Shown here: one piece after another, positions 18,087-27,222 of the stretch
Position numbering within the stretch: the first letter of the stretch is position 1
How the letters are laid out: every line of letters starts with the position of its first letter
Assembly (NCBI GenBank): GCA_028681575.1
Contig: JAQUHX010000007.1
Span: forward strand, 1-39,686
From: Patescibacteria group bacterium
Lineage (GTDB): Bacteria; Patescibacteriota; Patescibacteriia; Patescibacteriales; UBA12465
Length of the DNA: 39,686 bases
Reading direction: 5' to 3'
Translations under genes and position numbers: made by a program
Notes under the pieces: generated by a model
What the model saw: the letters and a program-made list of their open reading frames with translations, nothing else
Databases searched by the model: none
What the model was told of the DNA's origin: nothing

Positions 18087-18854
18087 ATGGGAAAAGTTCT
18101 TGCTGTTGTCAACCAAAAAGGAGGAGTGGGTAAAACTACTACCGCTGTTAACTTGGGGGCCTATTTGGCGGCGGCCGGTAAGCGGGTTCTGCTGGTGGAT
18201 TTAGATCCTCAGGCTAATGCTAGCTCCGGTTTAGGCTTAGATATTAGTAAATTAGAAGCCGGAATTTATGAAGCCTTAATTGGCGAGCAGCCAATTTTTC
18301 AAGTAATTAAAAGAAGCAAGCAAGATAATTTTTTAGTGGCTCCGGCAACAGTCTCTTTGGCTGGAGCGGGGATAGAGTTAGTGTCTTTGGACAATCGTGA
18401 ATTTCGTTTGCAGGAGATTCTTAATTCAGTTCGCTTAGAATATGATTATATTATTATTGATGGCCCACCCTCTTTAGGTTTGCTAACAATTAATAGTTTG
18501 GTGGCCGCTGATGAGATCTTAATTCCAATTCAAAGCGAGTATTATGCTTTAGAAGGCTTAGGTCAATTACTCCAGACGATTAATTTAATACAAGAAAATC
18601 TTAAGCCGGAGTTAAAAATTATGGGCGCGGTTGTGACAATGTTTGATCGTCGCAATAAATTATCAGCTTTAGTTTTAGAAGATTTAAAGAAAAATTTCCC
18701 GGGTCGAATTTTTGAAACAATTATTCCTCGCAGTGTTCGTTTAGCGGAAGCTCCTAGTTTTGGGCGTAGTATCTTGCAGTATGAACCTCGTGGTCGCGGA
18801 GGGCAGGCTTATCAAGATTTGGCGGCAGAAGTTATTTCTTTAGAGACTAAATAA
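18087..18854 (+). CDS. parA: Chromosome partitioning ATPase ParA/Soj
   Basis: VVNQKGGVGKTTTAVNLGAYLA, LLVDLDPQANASSGLG, YDYIIIDGPPSLGLLTINSL. Confidence 0.96.
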   Translation: MGKVLAVVNQKGGVGKTTTAVNLGAYLAAAGKRVLLVDLDPQANASSGLGLDISKLEAGIYEALIGEQPIFQVIKRSKQDNFLVAPATVSLAGAGIELVSLDNREFRLQEILNSVRLEYDYIIIDGPPSLGLLTINSLVAADEILIPIQSEYYALEGLGQLLQTINLIQENLKPELKIMGAVVTMFDRRNKLSALVLEDLKKNFPGRIFETIIPRSVRLAEAPSFGRSILQYEPRGRGGQAYQDLAAEVISLETK

Positions 18855-18866
18855 TTTAGACAGTAT

Positions 18867-19745
18867 ATGCCAAGTAATTTAGGACGGGGTTTAGAATCTT
18901 TAATCCCCAAAAAAACAACGCAACATTTACCAGCTAGTGCTTTAAGTGAAGCAGGTGCGCCTCTTTTGGCGGCTGACGGTGAGCGTGTTTTAGAGTTAGA
19001 CCCGAAGTTAATTTCTATTAATCCTTGGCAGCCCCGTCAAGAATTTGCCCCAGGGGCTTTAAATGATTTAATGGATTCTATTAAGGCGCATGGTATTATT
19101 CAGCCTTTAATTGTTACTAAAAAGGGTCGGGCTTATGAGTTGATTGCTGGTGAACGGCGTTTGCGGAGTGCGAAAAATCTTGGCTTAAAAACTGTACCGG
19201 CATTGATTCGGGAGGCTGATGCCCAAAAGAAATTAGAAATAGCTTTGATTGAAAATTTACAACGAGAAAATCTTAATCCTGTAGAAACTTCTTGGGCCTA
19301 CGATAAGTTAATGACTGAATTTAATCTATCTCAAGAAGCGGTCGCTAAAAGGGTGGGTAAGGCTCGTTCAACCGTGGCTAATTCTTTACGTCTTCTAAGT
19401 TTGCCAGAAGAAATCAAGACAGCTTTAGCCAAGCGTCTTTTAAGTGAGGCTCACGCTAAATATTTACTAGGCTTAAATAGCGAGGCTCAGCAGCTGAATG
19501 TCTTTCGTAAAATTTTACGTCAAAACTTAACAGTCGCTGATACTAATCGTCTAATTCGTCGCCTCGGTGGAACAAAAGAAGCCCGTGTCAAAGATAATAC
19601 GCTTTTAGATAAAGAGCATCGCCTAGCTAAAGCTTTAGGGACTAGGGTTACGATTGAGCGAAAATTGAGTGGCGGTCGGATAATTATTGATTTTTATAGC
19701 GACGAAGAGTTGGGCGAGCTGACTAAACGCTTAATCAAAGAATAA
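18867..19745 (+). CDS. parB: ParB/Spo0J partition protein
   Basis: NLGRGLESLIPK, ISINPWQPRQEF, ELIAGERRLRSAKNLGLKTVPALI, EIALIENLQRENLNPVETSWAYDKLM plus HTH. Confidence 0.96.
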   Translation: MPSNLGRGLESLIPKKTTQHLPASALSEAGAPLLAADGERVLELDPKLISINPWQPRQEFAPGALNDLMDSIKAHGIIQPLIVTKKGRAYELIAGERRLRSAKNLGLKTVPALIREADAQKKLEIALIENLQRENLNPVETSWAYDKLMTEFNLSQEAVAKRVGKARSTVANSLRLLSLPEEIKTALAKRLLSEAHAKYLLGLNSEAQQLNVFRKILRQNLTVADTNRLIRRLGGTKEARVKDNTLLDKEHRLAKALGTRVTIERKLSGGRIIIDFYSDEELGELTKRLIKE

Positions 19746-19757
19746 TTTTTTTTCTCT

Positions 19758-19785
19758 AAAAAGCCTGCTCGAAGCGGGTTTTTTT
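19758..19785 (+). terminator. Rho-independent terminator after parB
   Basis: AAAGCCTGCT-CGA-AGCGGGTTT (G-U tolerant stem) followed by T5. Confidence 0.78.
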
Positions 19786-19801
19786 AAAAATTGATAAAGA
19801 T

Positions 19802-19830
19802 TTGAAAAGCAACTCTTAACTTGGTATATT
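19802..19830 (+). promoter_or_regulatory. Promoter for dnaE (TTGAAA-17-TATATT)
   Basis: -35 at 19802-19807, exact 17-nt spacer, -10 at 19825-19830. Confidence 0.75.
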
Positions 19831-19865
19831 AAGAGGGGTTGTTTTTTATTTTTTATTTTAAAATC

Positions 19866-22800
19866 ATGTCTTTTGTTCACCTTCACAATCATACTCACTA
19901 TTCCTTGTTAGATGGATTAACTAAGATTGATGAATTAATTGAGTGTGCAAAAAATGATGGCGCCCCCGCAGTCGCAATTACTGACCACGGGGTTCTTTAT
20001 GGCGTAATTGAGTTTTATCAAAAATGTAAAAAGGCTGGAATTAAACCGATTATTGGTGTGGAAACTTATTTAGCCCCCCAGAGTCGTTTTGATAAGTTAG
20101 GAAGAGCTGATGCTAAGAATTACCATTTGCTTTTATGGGCTGAGAATAATGTCGGTTATCAGAACCTTATTAAATTAATCTCCGCTGCTCACCTGGAAGG
20201 TTATTATTATAAGCCGCGGATTGATTGGGATTTATTAGTTCAGTATCATGAGGGGATAATCGCTTCTTCTGCTTGCTTGGGCGGAGAATTGGCGCAAATG
20301 ATTTTGGCCGGGGATGAGATTGGGGCTAAAAAAAGAGCTTTAGAATACAACAATCTTTTTGGTCAGGGGAATTATTACCTAGAAATTATGGACCATCCCG
20401 AGCTTGATGGCCAAGAAAAGGTCAATGAAGCCCTAATTCGTTTTTCTCAAGAGTTAAACATCCCTTTGGTAGCAACAAATGATGTTCATTATCTAAAAAA
20501 AGAGGATGCCGAAGCTCAGGATATCTTATTGTGCTTGCAAAACAAAAAAAAGCTAACGGATAAGGATAGAATGTCAATGTTGGGAATGGGTGATTATTCT
20601 TTTCGTTCAATTGCTTCAATGAAGGAAGCTTTTAAGGATACTCCTGAGGCTCTTTCAAACACGCTAAAGATTGCTGAACGCTGTAATGTCGAGATCGAGC
20701 TCGGTCATACTCAATTGCCGCATTTTGAAGTGCCGGAGGGTTTTGACGGTAACTCTTACTTGCGCCGCTTGGCTGAGGCAGGGATTAGCGAGCGTTATCC
20801 GGGGGTGAGCTTGACTGCTCCCGAGGCGCAGCCTATTTTAGAGCGAATGAATTATGAGTTGTCGGTTATAGAAAAAATGGGTTGGCCTGATTATTTTTTG
20901 ATTGTGGCTGATTTTGTTAATTGGGCCAAAGATAACGGCATCGTTGTTGGCCCTGGGCGCGGCAGCGCCGCTGGCTCTTTGGTTTGTTTTTTAACTGGCA
21001 TTACTAACTTAGATCCGCTTAAGTATGATTTGCTTTTTGAACGCTTTTTAAATCCTGATCGAATTTCAATGCCGGATATTGATATGGATTTTTCTGATAT
21101 TCGCCGTAATGATGTTTTGTCTTATGTTTCAGAAAAATATGGAGCCGATCATGTTGCTCAAATTATTACTTTTGGAACCATGGCTGCCCGAGCGGCGGTG
21201 CGCGACGTGGGTCGAGTTTTAGATTATCCTTACGATTTTTGCGATGGTCTCTCTAAGGCAATCCCCATGTTTACTAAATTACCGGCCGCTATTAAGAATG
21301 TGCCCGAATTAAGAGAACGTTATAACACTGAACCTGATGTGCGTAAAGTTTTAGATTATGCTTTACGTCTTGAAGGTGTTTCTCGTCATTCTTCAACTCA
21401 CGCTTGCGGCGTGGTTATTACCCGCAATGAACTAACAAATTACACTCCGATTCAGTATGTTTCTGCTAGTGATAAGACGATAGTTTCTCAATATTCAGCT
21501 AACCCCTTAGAGGATTTGGGTTTGCTAAAGATGGATTTCTTAGGTTTAAAAAATTTAACGATTATTGAAGCTGCTTTAAAGATTATTAAAAATACCCGTG
21601 GCTTAAAGATTGATATCGAAACTATTCCTTTAGACGATGAGGCTACTTATAAGCTTTTTCAAAGAGGGGAAACGACTGGTGTTTTTCAATTTGAATCTTC
21701 GGGGATGAAGCGTTATTTAAAAGATTTGAAGCCAACAGAATTTGAGGATATTATTGCGATGGTTGCTCTTTATCGTCCAGGGCCAATGGAGTGGATTCCT
21801 GATTTTATTAAGAGTAAACACGGAGAAAAGAAAGTAAGTTACCTTCATCCCAGGTTAGAACCAATTTTAAAGAATACTTACGGAGTAGCGATTTATCAGG
21901 AGCAAGTGATGCAAATCGCCAGAGATTTAGCCGGCTTTTCGATGGGGCAGGCCGATGTTCTTAGAAAGGCCATGGGTAAGAAAATTCCGGCCTTGTTAGC
22001 TGAACAAAAAGAGAAATTCATTGATGGTTGTATTAAAAATGGTGTTTATCAGGAGTTAGCTGAAACTGTCTTTTCTTTTATTGAGCCTTTTGCTGGTTAT
22101 GGTTTTAATCGTTCCCATGCAGCTTGTTATGCTTTAATCGGCTATCAAACCGCTTACCTTAAGGCTCATTGGCCGGTGGAGTTTATGGCTGCTCTGTTAA
22201 CTTCTGACCAGCATGATACTGATCGAATTGCAATTGAAATTGAAGAATGTCGTAATATGGATATTAAAATCATGCCGCCTGATGTTAATCAGTCTTTTGC
22301 CTCTTTTACGGTTGTTACTCCAAATACAGCCGCGAATGCTATAATTGGAGAATCGGTGCCTCTTGATACAATTCGCTTTGGTTTAAATGCCATTAAAAAC
22401 GTGGGTGAGCATATTGTCGAGGTTATTATCTCTGAACGGAAAAATAAGGGCCCTTATCGAGACCTTTTTGATTTTTTAGAACGGATTACCGACAAAGACT
22501 TAAATAAAAAATCTTTAGAAAGTCTAATTAAATGTGGGGCCCTGGAGAGTTGGGGTGAACGTGGTTTTCTTTTGTCTAACATCGATAAACTCTTAAGTTT
22601 TAATAAAGAAATTGTTAAAGAAAAAGCGAGCAAGCAAGATAGTCTTTTTGCTTCTTTGGGGGCGGAAAATTTTAATTCTCGAATTACTTTAGATAATTAT
22701 CCTCCAGCTGGTCAAGAAGAAAAATTAGCCTGGGAAAAAGAATTATTGGGCTTGTATGTAAGCGAACATCCCTTTAATTTATATAAAAATCGTTTATTAG

Positions 22801-23492
22801 GTTATGCTGTGCCTTTAGCAAATTTAAAGAGTCATCGTGGTGATCCTTCGGTTGTTACAGCGGGAGTTATTAGTACAATAAAAAAAATCATCACCAAGAA
22901 TAATGAGTCCATGCTTTTTGTTAAAATTGAAGACGCGGTCGCTTCGGTTGAACTTTTAATTTTTCCTCGTCTTCTAAAAGAAACAGAAACGATTTGGGTT
23001 TCTGGTCGACCACTTATTTGCGAGGCGACAGTTTCTGAAAAAGACCAAGATATAAAATTATTAGTTAACGCGGTGGCTATTTTAGAAGCTGATAATTTAG
23101 ATGCAGGGATTGATAATTTTAAGCGCAGTGTTTTACAGCGTCGGGAAAACAATGGTAATGGGGCTTGGCGGCGGCGGAATTATAATAAAATTCAAGATAA
23201 AACTGCAACCACGGATGAAGCTGTCCCCGTTTCTCCAGCCCCAACTTCAACCGCCAGTGCAGCAGCGGCCACAGAAGTATTAAAAATATTTTTTGAGAAA
23301 ATGCCAGCCGCCGCCGATTTGGAGGCTTTGAGAAATTTATTAGCTGAGCATCCTGGTTCTTGCGAAACTTTATTTAAAATTAAGAGGCCGGAAAAAGACA
23401 CAGTTTTCAAAGCCGGGTTGAGGGTTAAAATTTCTTCTTCTCTTGAGAAAGCAATTAAGGAAAAATTTAATGGTAGTTTAAGAATTGTTTAA
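19866..23492 (+). CDS. dnaE: DNA polymerase III alpha subunit with PHP domain
   Basis: MSFVHLHNHTHYSLLDGLTKIDEL, AITDHGVLYGVIEFY, GPGRGSAAGSLVCFLTGITNLDPLKYDLLFERFLNPDRISMPDIDMDF, ALYRPGPMEWIPDFIKSKHG. ATG 19866 preferred to 19839. Confidence 0.97.
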   Translation: MSFVHLHNHTHYSLLDGLTKIDELIECAKNDGAPAVAITDHGVLYGVIEFYQKCKKAGIKPIIGVETYLAPQSRFDKLGRADAKNYHLLLWAENNVGYQNLIKLISAAHLEGYYYKPRIDWDLLVQYHEGIIASSACLGGELAQMILAGDEIGAKKRALEYNNLFGQGNYYLEIMDHPELDGQEKVNEALIRFSQELNIPLVATNDVHYLKKEDAEAQDILLCLQNKKKLTDKDRMSMLGMGDYSFRSIASMKEAFKDTPEALSNTLKIAERCNVEIELGHTQLPHFEVPEGFDGNSYLRRLAEAGISERYPGVSLTAPEAQPILERMNYELSVIEKMGWPDYFLIVADFVNWAKDNGIVVGPGRGSAAGSLVCFLTGITNLDPLKYDLLFERFLNPDRISMPDIDMDFSDIRRNDVLSYVSEKYGADHVAQIITFGTMAARAAVRDVGRVLDYPYDFCDGLSKAIPMFTKLPAAIKNVPELRERYNTEPDVRKVLDYALRLEGVSRHSSTHACGVVITRNELTNYTPIQYVSASDKTIVSQYSANPLEDLGLLKMDFLGLKNLTIIEAALKIIKNTRGLKIDIETIPLDDEATYKLFQRGETTGVFQFESSGMKRYLKDLKPTEFEDIIAMVALYRPGPMEWIPDFIKSKHGEKKVSYLHPRLEPILKNTYGVAIYQEQVMQIARDLAGFSMGQADVLRKAMGKKIPALLAEQKEKFIDGCIKNGVYQELAETVFSFIEPFAGYGFNRSHAACYALIGYQTAYLKAHWPVEFMAALLTSDQHDTDRIAIEIEECRNMDIKIMPPDVNQSFASFTVVTPNTAANAIIGESVPLDTIRFGLNAIKNVGEHIVEVIISERKNKGPYRDLFDFLERITDKDLNKKSLESLIKCGALESWGERGFLLSNIDKLLSFNKEIVKEKASKQDSLFASLGAENFNSRITLDNYPPAGQEEKLAWEKELLGLYVSEHPFNLYKNRLLGYAVPLANLKSHRGDPSVVTAGVISTIKKIITKNNESMLFVKIEDAVASVELLIFPRLLKETETIWVSGRPLICEATVSEKDQDIKLLVNAVAILEADNLDAGIDNFKRSVLQRRENNGNGAWRRRNYNKIQDKTATTDEAVPVSPAPTSTASAAAATEVLKIFFEKMPAAADLEALRNLLAEHPGSCETLFKIKRPEKDTVFKAGLRVKISSSLEKAIKEKFNGSLRIV

Positions 23493-23513
23493 GCTTTAGC
23501 TTTTTGTTATAAT
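23485..23513 (+). promoter_or_regulatory. Promoter TTGTTT-17-(TGt)TATAAT overlapping the dnaE stop codon
   Basis: -35 at 23485-23490, extended -10 at 23505-23513. Confidence 0.75.
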
Positions 23514-23592
23514 CTAGGAACAGTAATATTTTTTAAATTTATTTTTTCAGACAATAATTCAAGATTTTTTTTCTTGAGTAAGAGTTAATTTT

Positions 23593-25227
23593 ATGCCTAA
23601 AGAAAGTTTAAGTGCTAAAAAAAAGGTTAACGCCAAGACTTCAAAAGCAACTGCAAAAAAAGCTCCTACTTCTAAAAAGACGCTTACTAAAAAGACTGCT
23701 GCTCCTAAAAAAAAGGCGCCAAAGAAAACGACTACTTCTAAAAAAACGGCTACTAAAAGAACGAATTTGACGAAGAAGAGTCCGACTAAAAAAACAAGCG
23801 TTAAAAAATCGCTTGAAAAAAAAGTTTCTAAGGTGAAGCCAGTTTTTGTTGATGTTATTTCTGACCAAGAGACAGAAGCAACATTTAGACGACCAGTTTA
23901 TCAACCTGACTATCAGGAGGAGAATGAGGAAGAAGAAGGTGTTGAAAATATTTATAATAAGCAAGCGGATATTCCGGATTTTGAGCTAACCGATAATGAA
24001 GTTTTTGATAAGCAGAAAAACTTTTTTTCCGAGCTTATTGAGGAAAGTGATGATTTTTCTTCAAATGAAGAGATGGCCGAGCAACCAATTTTAAGAAAGA
24101 AACCTTTAAAACTTTATCGTCGGCAAGCTTGGGTTTATTTGGCGGCAACACTAATTCTAATGCTAACTGTTTTTTATTTTTTTGCAGTTAAGCTAACAGT
24201 TACCATTCATCCTCGGGGAGAAGAGTTAATTAATGATGAGGTGAATTTTACCGTTACTTCTGCAACCGAAGTGGATTCCGATTATCCCTTGGTCCGTGGT
24301 GAAGCAAAAATAGTCGAGGAAGAAGCTGAGAAAGTTTATCAAGTTGAAAAGGGAAATGAGGTTGATGATTTAAGTGGCCGAGTCCGCGGCAGTGTTACTT
24401 TAATTAATAAGTTAGCCCGTAATCAACGTCTCGTGGCAACTACCCGATTACTAACAGCGGATGGGCGTCTTTATCGCCTTGATGAGGCGGTTAATATCCC
24501 CGCCGGCGGTCAGATTGAGACAAGTGTTTATGCTGATGAATTAGGGAGGGATAAACTATTAACTAGTTCGGAAAAATTAACTATTCCTGGCTTGTGGGAG
24601 GGTTTGCAAAATAGTGTTTACGCAGAAAGCAGTGGACCTTTTTCTTATCAGGCCGACATCAAGACTATTGTTACCGAAGAAGATTTAGAGAAAGCTGAGG
24701 CAGATATTCAGGCAGTTTTAGATGCTAAAGCTAAAAATGATTTTCGTCCAGCCGCCGGTCAAGCAACGACTTATAAAGAAGTTCCTGAGTCTTTTGTGGT
24801 TGAATTTAGTGTTAAGGCGGGTGATAATGCTTCAGAATTTACTGCCACTGCTAAAAAAGGTTATGTTTTAGCCCGTTTTTCTAAGGAGGATGCGATTAAT
24901 CTTGCTAAAAATCGTTTAGCGATGGTGATTCCTGATGACAAGCGTTTAACCGGGTTTAACCCAGATTCAATTGTTTTTACTTTAGAAAAATATCAAAGTA
25001 ATCCAGCTCAAGCGACAGTTACAGCTAATTTTAGTGGTCAGATGCTTGCAAACGGTGACAGTCTTTTTCTGGATTCTAATAAATTGGTCAGCTTGAAAGA
25101 AGCGCAAATAAGAGATCACCTTAGTCAGCTTCCTGAAATTGATAGTTATGAGCTTGATTTTTGGCCCTCTTTTATTAAAAGAGCGCCACACTTGCCAGAT
25201 CGAATTAAAATAAAAACTGCTGATTAA
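23593..25227 (+). CDS. Membrane protein with Lys/Thr/Ala-rich histone-H1-like N-terminal tail, acidic linker, one TM helix and baseplate-J-like extracytoplasmic region
   Basis: SAKKKVNAKTSKATAKKAPTSKKTLTKKTAAPKKKAPKKTTTSKKTATKR…; YQEENEEEEGVENIY; AWVYLAATLILMLTVFYFFAVKL; RGSVTLINKLARNQRLVATTRLLTADGRLYRLDEAVNIPAGGQIETSVYADELG. Confidence 0.7.
   Translation: MPKESLSAKKKVNAKTSKATAKKAPTSKKTLTKKTAAPKKKAPKKTTTSKKTATKRTNLTKKSPTKKTSVKKSLEKKVSKVKPVFVDVISDQETEATFRRPVYQPDYQEENEEEEGVENIYNKQADIPDFELTDNEVFDKQKNFFSELIEESDDFSSNEEMAEQPILRKKPLKLYRRQAWVYLAATLILMLTVFYFFAVKLTVTIHPRGEELINDEVNFTVTSATEVDSDYPLVRGEAKIVEEEAEKVYQVEKGNEVDDLSGRVRGSVTLINKLARNQRLVATTRLLTADGRLYRLDEAVNIPAGGQIETSVYADELGRDKLLTSSEKLTIPGLWEGLQNSVYAESSGPFSYQADIKTIVTEEDLEKAEADIQAVLDAKAKNDFRPAAGQATTYKEVPESFVVEFSVKAGDNASEFTATAKKGYVLARFSKEDAINLAKNRLAMVIPDDKRLTGFNPDSIVFTLEKYQSNPAQATVTANFSGQMLANGDSLFLDSNKLVSLKEAQIRDHLSQLPEIDSYELDFWPSFIKRAPHLPDRIKIKTAD
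23614..23823 (+). repeat. Imperfect short tandem repeats encoding T/S/A-K-K(K/T) units
   Basis: Recurrent acttctaaaaaGacg / actaaaaagact / cctaaaaaaaagg units in the N-terminal coding region. Confidence 0.6.
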
Positions 25228-25234
25228 TTATAAA

Positions 25235-25267
25235 AAAAGCGCCTCTTTTAAGAGGCGCTTTTCTTTT
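25235..25267. terminator. Bidirectional terminator between convergent genes
   Basis: AAAAGCGCCTCTT-TT-AAGAGGCGCTTTT with A-tract and T-tract flanks between the 23593 (+) and 25280 (-) CDSs. Confidence 0.9.
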
Positions 25268-25279
25268 GAGTCCTTTAAG

Positions 25280-26236
25280 TTAAAAGAGGCCAAGGAATTT
25301 ACTTTTAGTCTTTCTTAGGGGGCTGATTTTTTTTCGACCATGATAAACCGCTAAAGCTTCAGCTAGGCTGGCGTCGTGGTTAATAATTAAAGATAAAGCG
25401 GTTGCTAATCTAATTGCTTCTTCTAGGGGGCGTTGGTGTAAATTTCGACCAATCGCCATCCCATTTGCCTTGGCGGTATTAATTTGCTCCCAGGCGTGCT
25501 TTAACAGGTCTTCGGCTTTTTGTTGTCCGCCGCCAACGCAAATTACTTTAGTTTGGCCGGCTGCCAAAATTGCTTCTTGAAATTTTTTTGCACTGGTTGT
25601 TGGAGTTTTAGTATAAGGATATTTTGTTTTGACAAAATCGGCTCCAAGTGCAGCCGCAATCCCCGCTCCGCCGGCAATTGTTTTAATTGCAGCTTCATTT
25701 ATTTTTTCCCCGCGCGGATACATCCAAATTACTGCCAATAAACCTTCGTTGTGAGCCTCTTTAATTACTTGAGCCGCTTCTTTTAACATTTGTGTTTCAT
25801 TTTTACCACCCAAATAAACAGTGTAGCCAATTCCTAAAATATTTAAGCCACTTTTTTCTTTAAAACTCAGAACATCAGCCACTGACCACCAGGCTTCGTT
25901 TTTAACCTCAGAATAATCCTTATACAGATTGGAGCGACCATTAATCTTTACCAAGTAAGGAACTTTTTGATACTTAGTTCCATAACGACTAATTAAGCCT
26001 AATTGAGTAGCAAAAACACCAACTGGAGCCGCGGCGGCAATTTGAAATAAATGTTCTGGCGAAGCGTCAGCGGGGCTAACATTTGGACCAACAAAATCAG
26101 CATTTAAGTGTTCCACTTTTTGGTCTCCGGCAAAAAGTAATAAGCGTCCGCTATTAGCAGTCGCCTGGCGTAAGTTTTTTTGGTATTCAGCTCGTTTTTT
26201 TAGGGGAACTGATAAAGGAACGGTTAATTGATTCAT
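25280..26236 (-). CDS. Class I fructose-bisphosphate aldolase, archaeal/DhnA (FbaB-like) family
   Basis: RLLLFAGDQKVEHLN, GIGYTVYLGGKNETQMLKEAAQVIKEAHNEGLLAVIWMYPRG, GADFVKTKYPY, VICVGGGQQ, NGMAIGRNLHQRP. Confidence 0.85.
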   Translation of the reverse strand: MNQLTVPLSVPLKKRAEYQKNLRQATANSGRLLLFAGDQKVEHLNADFVGPNVSPADASPEHLFQIAAAAPVGVFATQLGLISRYGTKYQKVPYLVKINGRSNLYKDYSEVKNEAWWSVADVLSFKEKSGLNILGIGYTVYLGGKNETQMLKEAAQVIKEAHNEGLLAVIWMYPRGEKINEAAIKTIAGGAGIAAALGADFVKTKYPYTKTPTTSAKKFQEAILAAGQTKVICVGGGQQKAEDLLKHAWEQINTAKANGMAIGRNLHQRPLEEAIRLATALSLIINHDASLAEALAVYHGRKKISPLRKTKSKFLGLF

Positions 26237-26268
26237 AAAAAATAAAATATTGATAATTTAAAAAATAG

Positions 26269-26297
26269 TTTATAATATTAACTTAATGTGGTATTAT
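26269..26297 (+). promoter_or_regulatory. Candidate promoter TTTATA-17-(TGg)TATTAT
   Basis: Extended -10 at 26289-26297 in the divergent intergenic region. Confidence 0.5.
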
Positions 26298-26330
26298 TAA
26301 ACTAATTAAGCGCTCTAATTATATCATTTT

Positions 26331-27221
26331 ATGAGTAAAGGGAAAAGAAAAATTTCTGATGATCAGATTCACGATTATGATGATCCAATTAATATGACCC
26401 CCAAAAATTTAAAATTAGGTTTTTGGGTTGCCCGCAATAAGCGCCGACTCTATCGTGCTTTGGTTATTTTTTTGGGGTTAATTGCTTTTGGGACTGTGGC
26501 TTATGCAGTTTATGGTGTAATTGAATACAATACGATTGGTCGAGAAAGGGAAAAGATTACCCTTTATTCTAGTGGCGGGGTTGATATCTCTGATTATCGG
26601 GAGCAAAATCGTCCGGAGGATTTAAGGATTAGCACTCCGCGATCATTGGCTGGTGGCAGTGAGACTGATTTAACTGTTAGAATTAGTAATCCTAATGAGA
26701 AGCAATATGCTTATTTTGATTTTTGTTTTATAAATTCTGAAAATGAAGCTTGTGGGAGTGATTTTATTTTGCCGCAAGATCAGAAAGATTTAGCTTTATT
26801 AAACTCAACTTTAGGAACCGGAGGTGAAATTCGCTTTGTAATCAAAAGAATTTTGTGGCAGAAATTAAAGGCTTATGAAGTCCCTGATTGGACTGTTTTT
26901 AAAGAACAGCGTCTTAATTTTGAGGTTGATGACGCGCAATTTTCTACTTATACCAACGAAGTTGCTTATTTAGAATTTTCTGTTAGTAATAATACGTCTT
27001 TTTCCTATTTTTCAGTTCCTTTTGATATCTTTATTCGCCAAGGTGATAAAGTAATGGCAATTAATCGTTATGTGGTTTATGATTTTTTAAGTCGAAGTAC
27101 GCGTTCAGTTCGACTTCTTTGGCCGGAAGGGGAAGCGCGTGGTGGCAATATTGAAATTATTCCAAATTTAAATATTCTCGACGATAGCATCTATAGACCG
27201 TATTCGGCCCCTGAAAATTGA
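26331..27221 (+). CDS. Single-pass membrane protein of unknown function upstream of rodA/ftsW
   Basis: Basic N-terminus, one TM helix (LYRALVIFLGLIAFGTVAYAVYGVI), beta-rich extracytoplasmic region (SETDLTVRISNPNEKQYAYFDFCFIN…). Confidence 0.7.
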   Translation: MSKGKRKISDDQIHDYDDPINMTPKNLKLGFWVARNKRRLYRALVIFLGLIAFGTVAYAVYGVIEYNTIGREREKITLYSSGGVDISDYREQNRPEDLRISTPRSLAGGSETDLTVRISNPNEKQYAYFDFCFINSENEACGSDFILPQDQKDLALLNSTLGTGGEIRFVIKRILWQKLKAYEVPDWTVFKEQRLNFEVDDAQFSTYTNEVAYLEFSVSNNTSFSYFSVPFDIFIRQGDKVMAINRYVVYDFLSRSTRSVRLLWPEGEARGGNIEIIPNLNILDDSIYRPYSAPEN

Positions 27222-27222
27222 T

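Noticed and set aside
18087-19745. A nearby parS site (TGTTTCACGTGAAACA-like) for ParAB
   Set aside because: I did not see a convincing parS by eye in or near parAB; a genome-wide motif scan would be needed
23614-23823. CRISPR-like repeats
   Set aside because: Repeats are short, imperfect, contiguous and in-frame coding for Lys-rich units; no spacers or cas genes
23641-23964. Minus-strand Phe/Arg/Ser-rich 107-aa ORF
   Set aside because: Antisense of the Lys-rich repeat region (TTT/CTT codons); composition explained by that repeat
23593-25227. Phage tail or contractile injection system based on the baseplate-J-like segment
   Set aside because: The similarity is limited and the protein is a membrane protein; no tail sheath, tube, spike or other baseplate genes are adjacent
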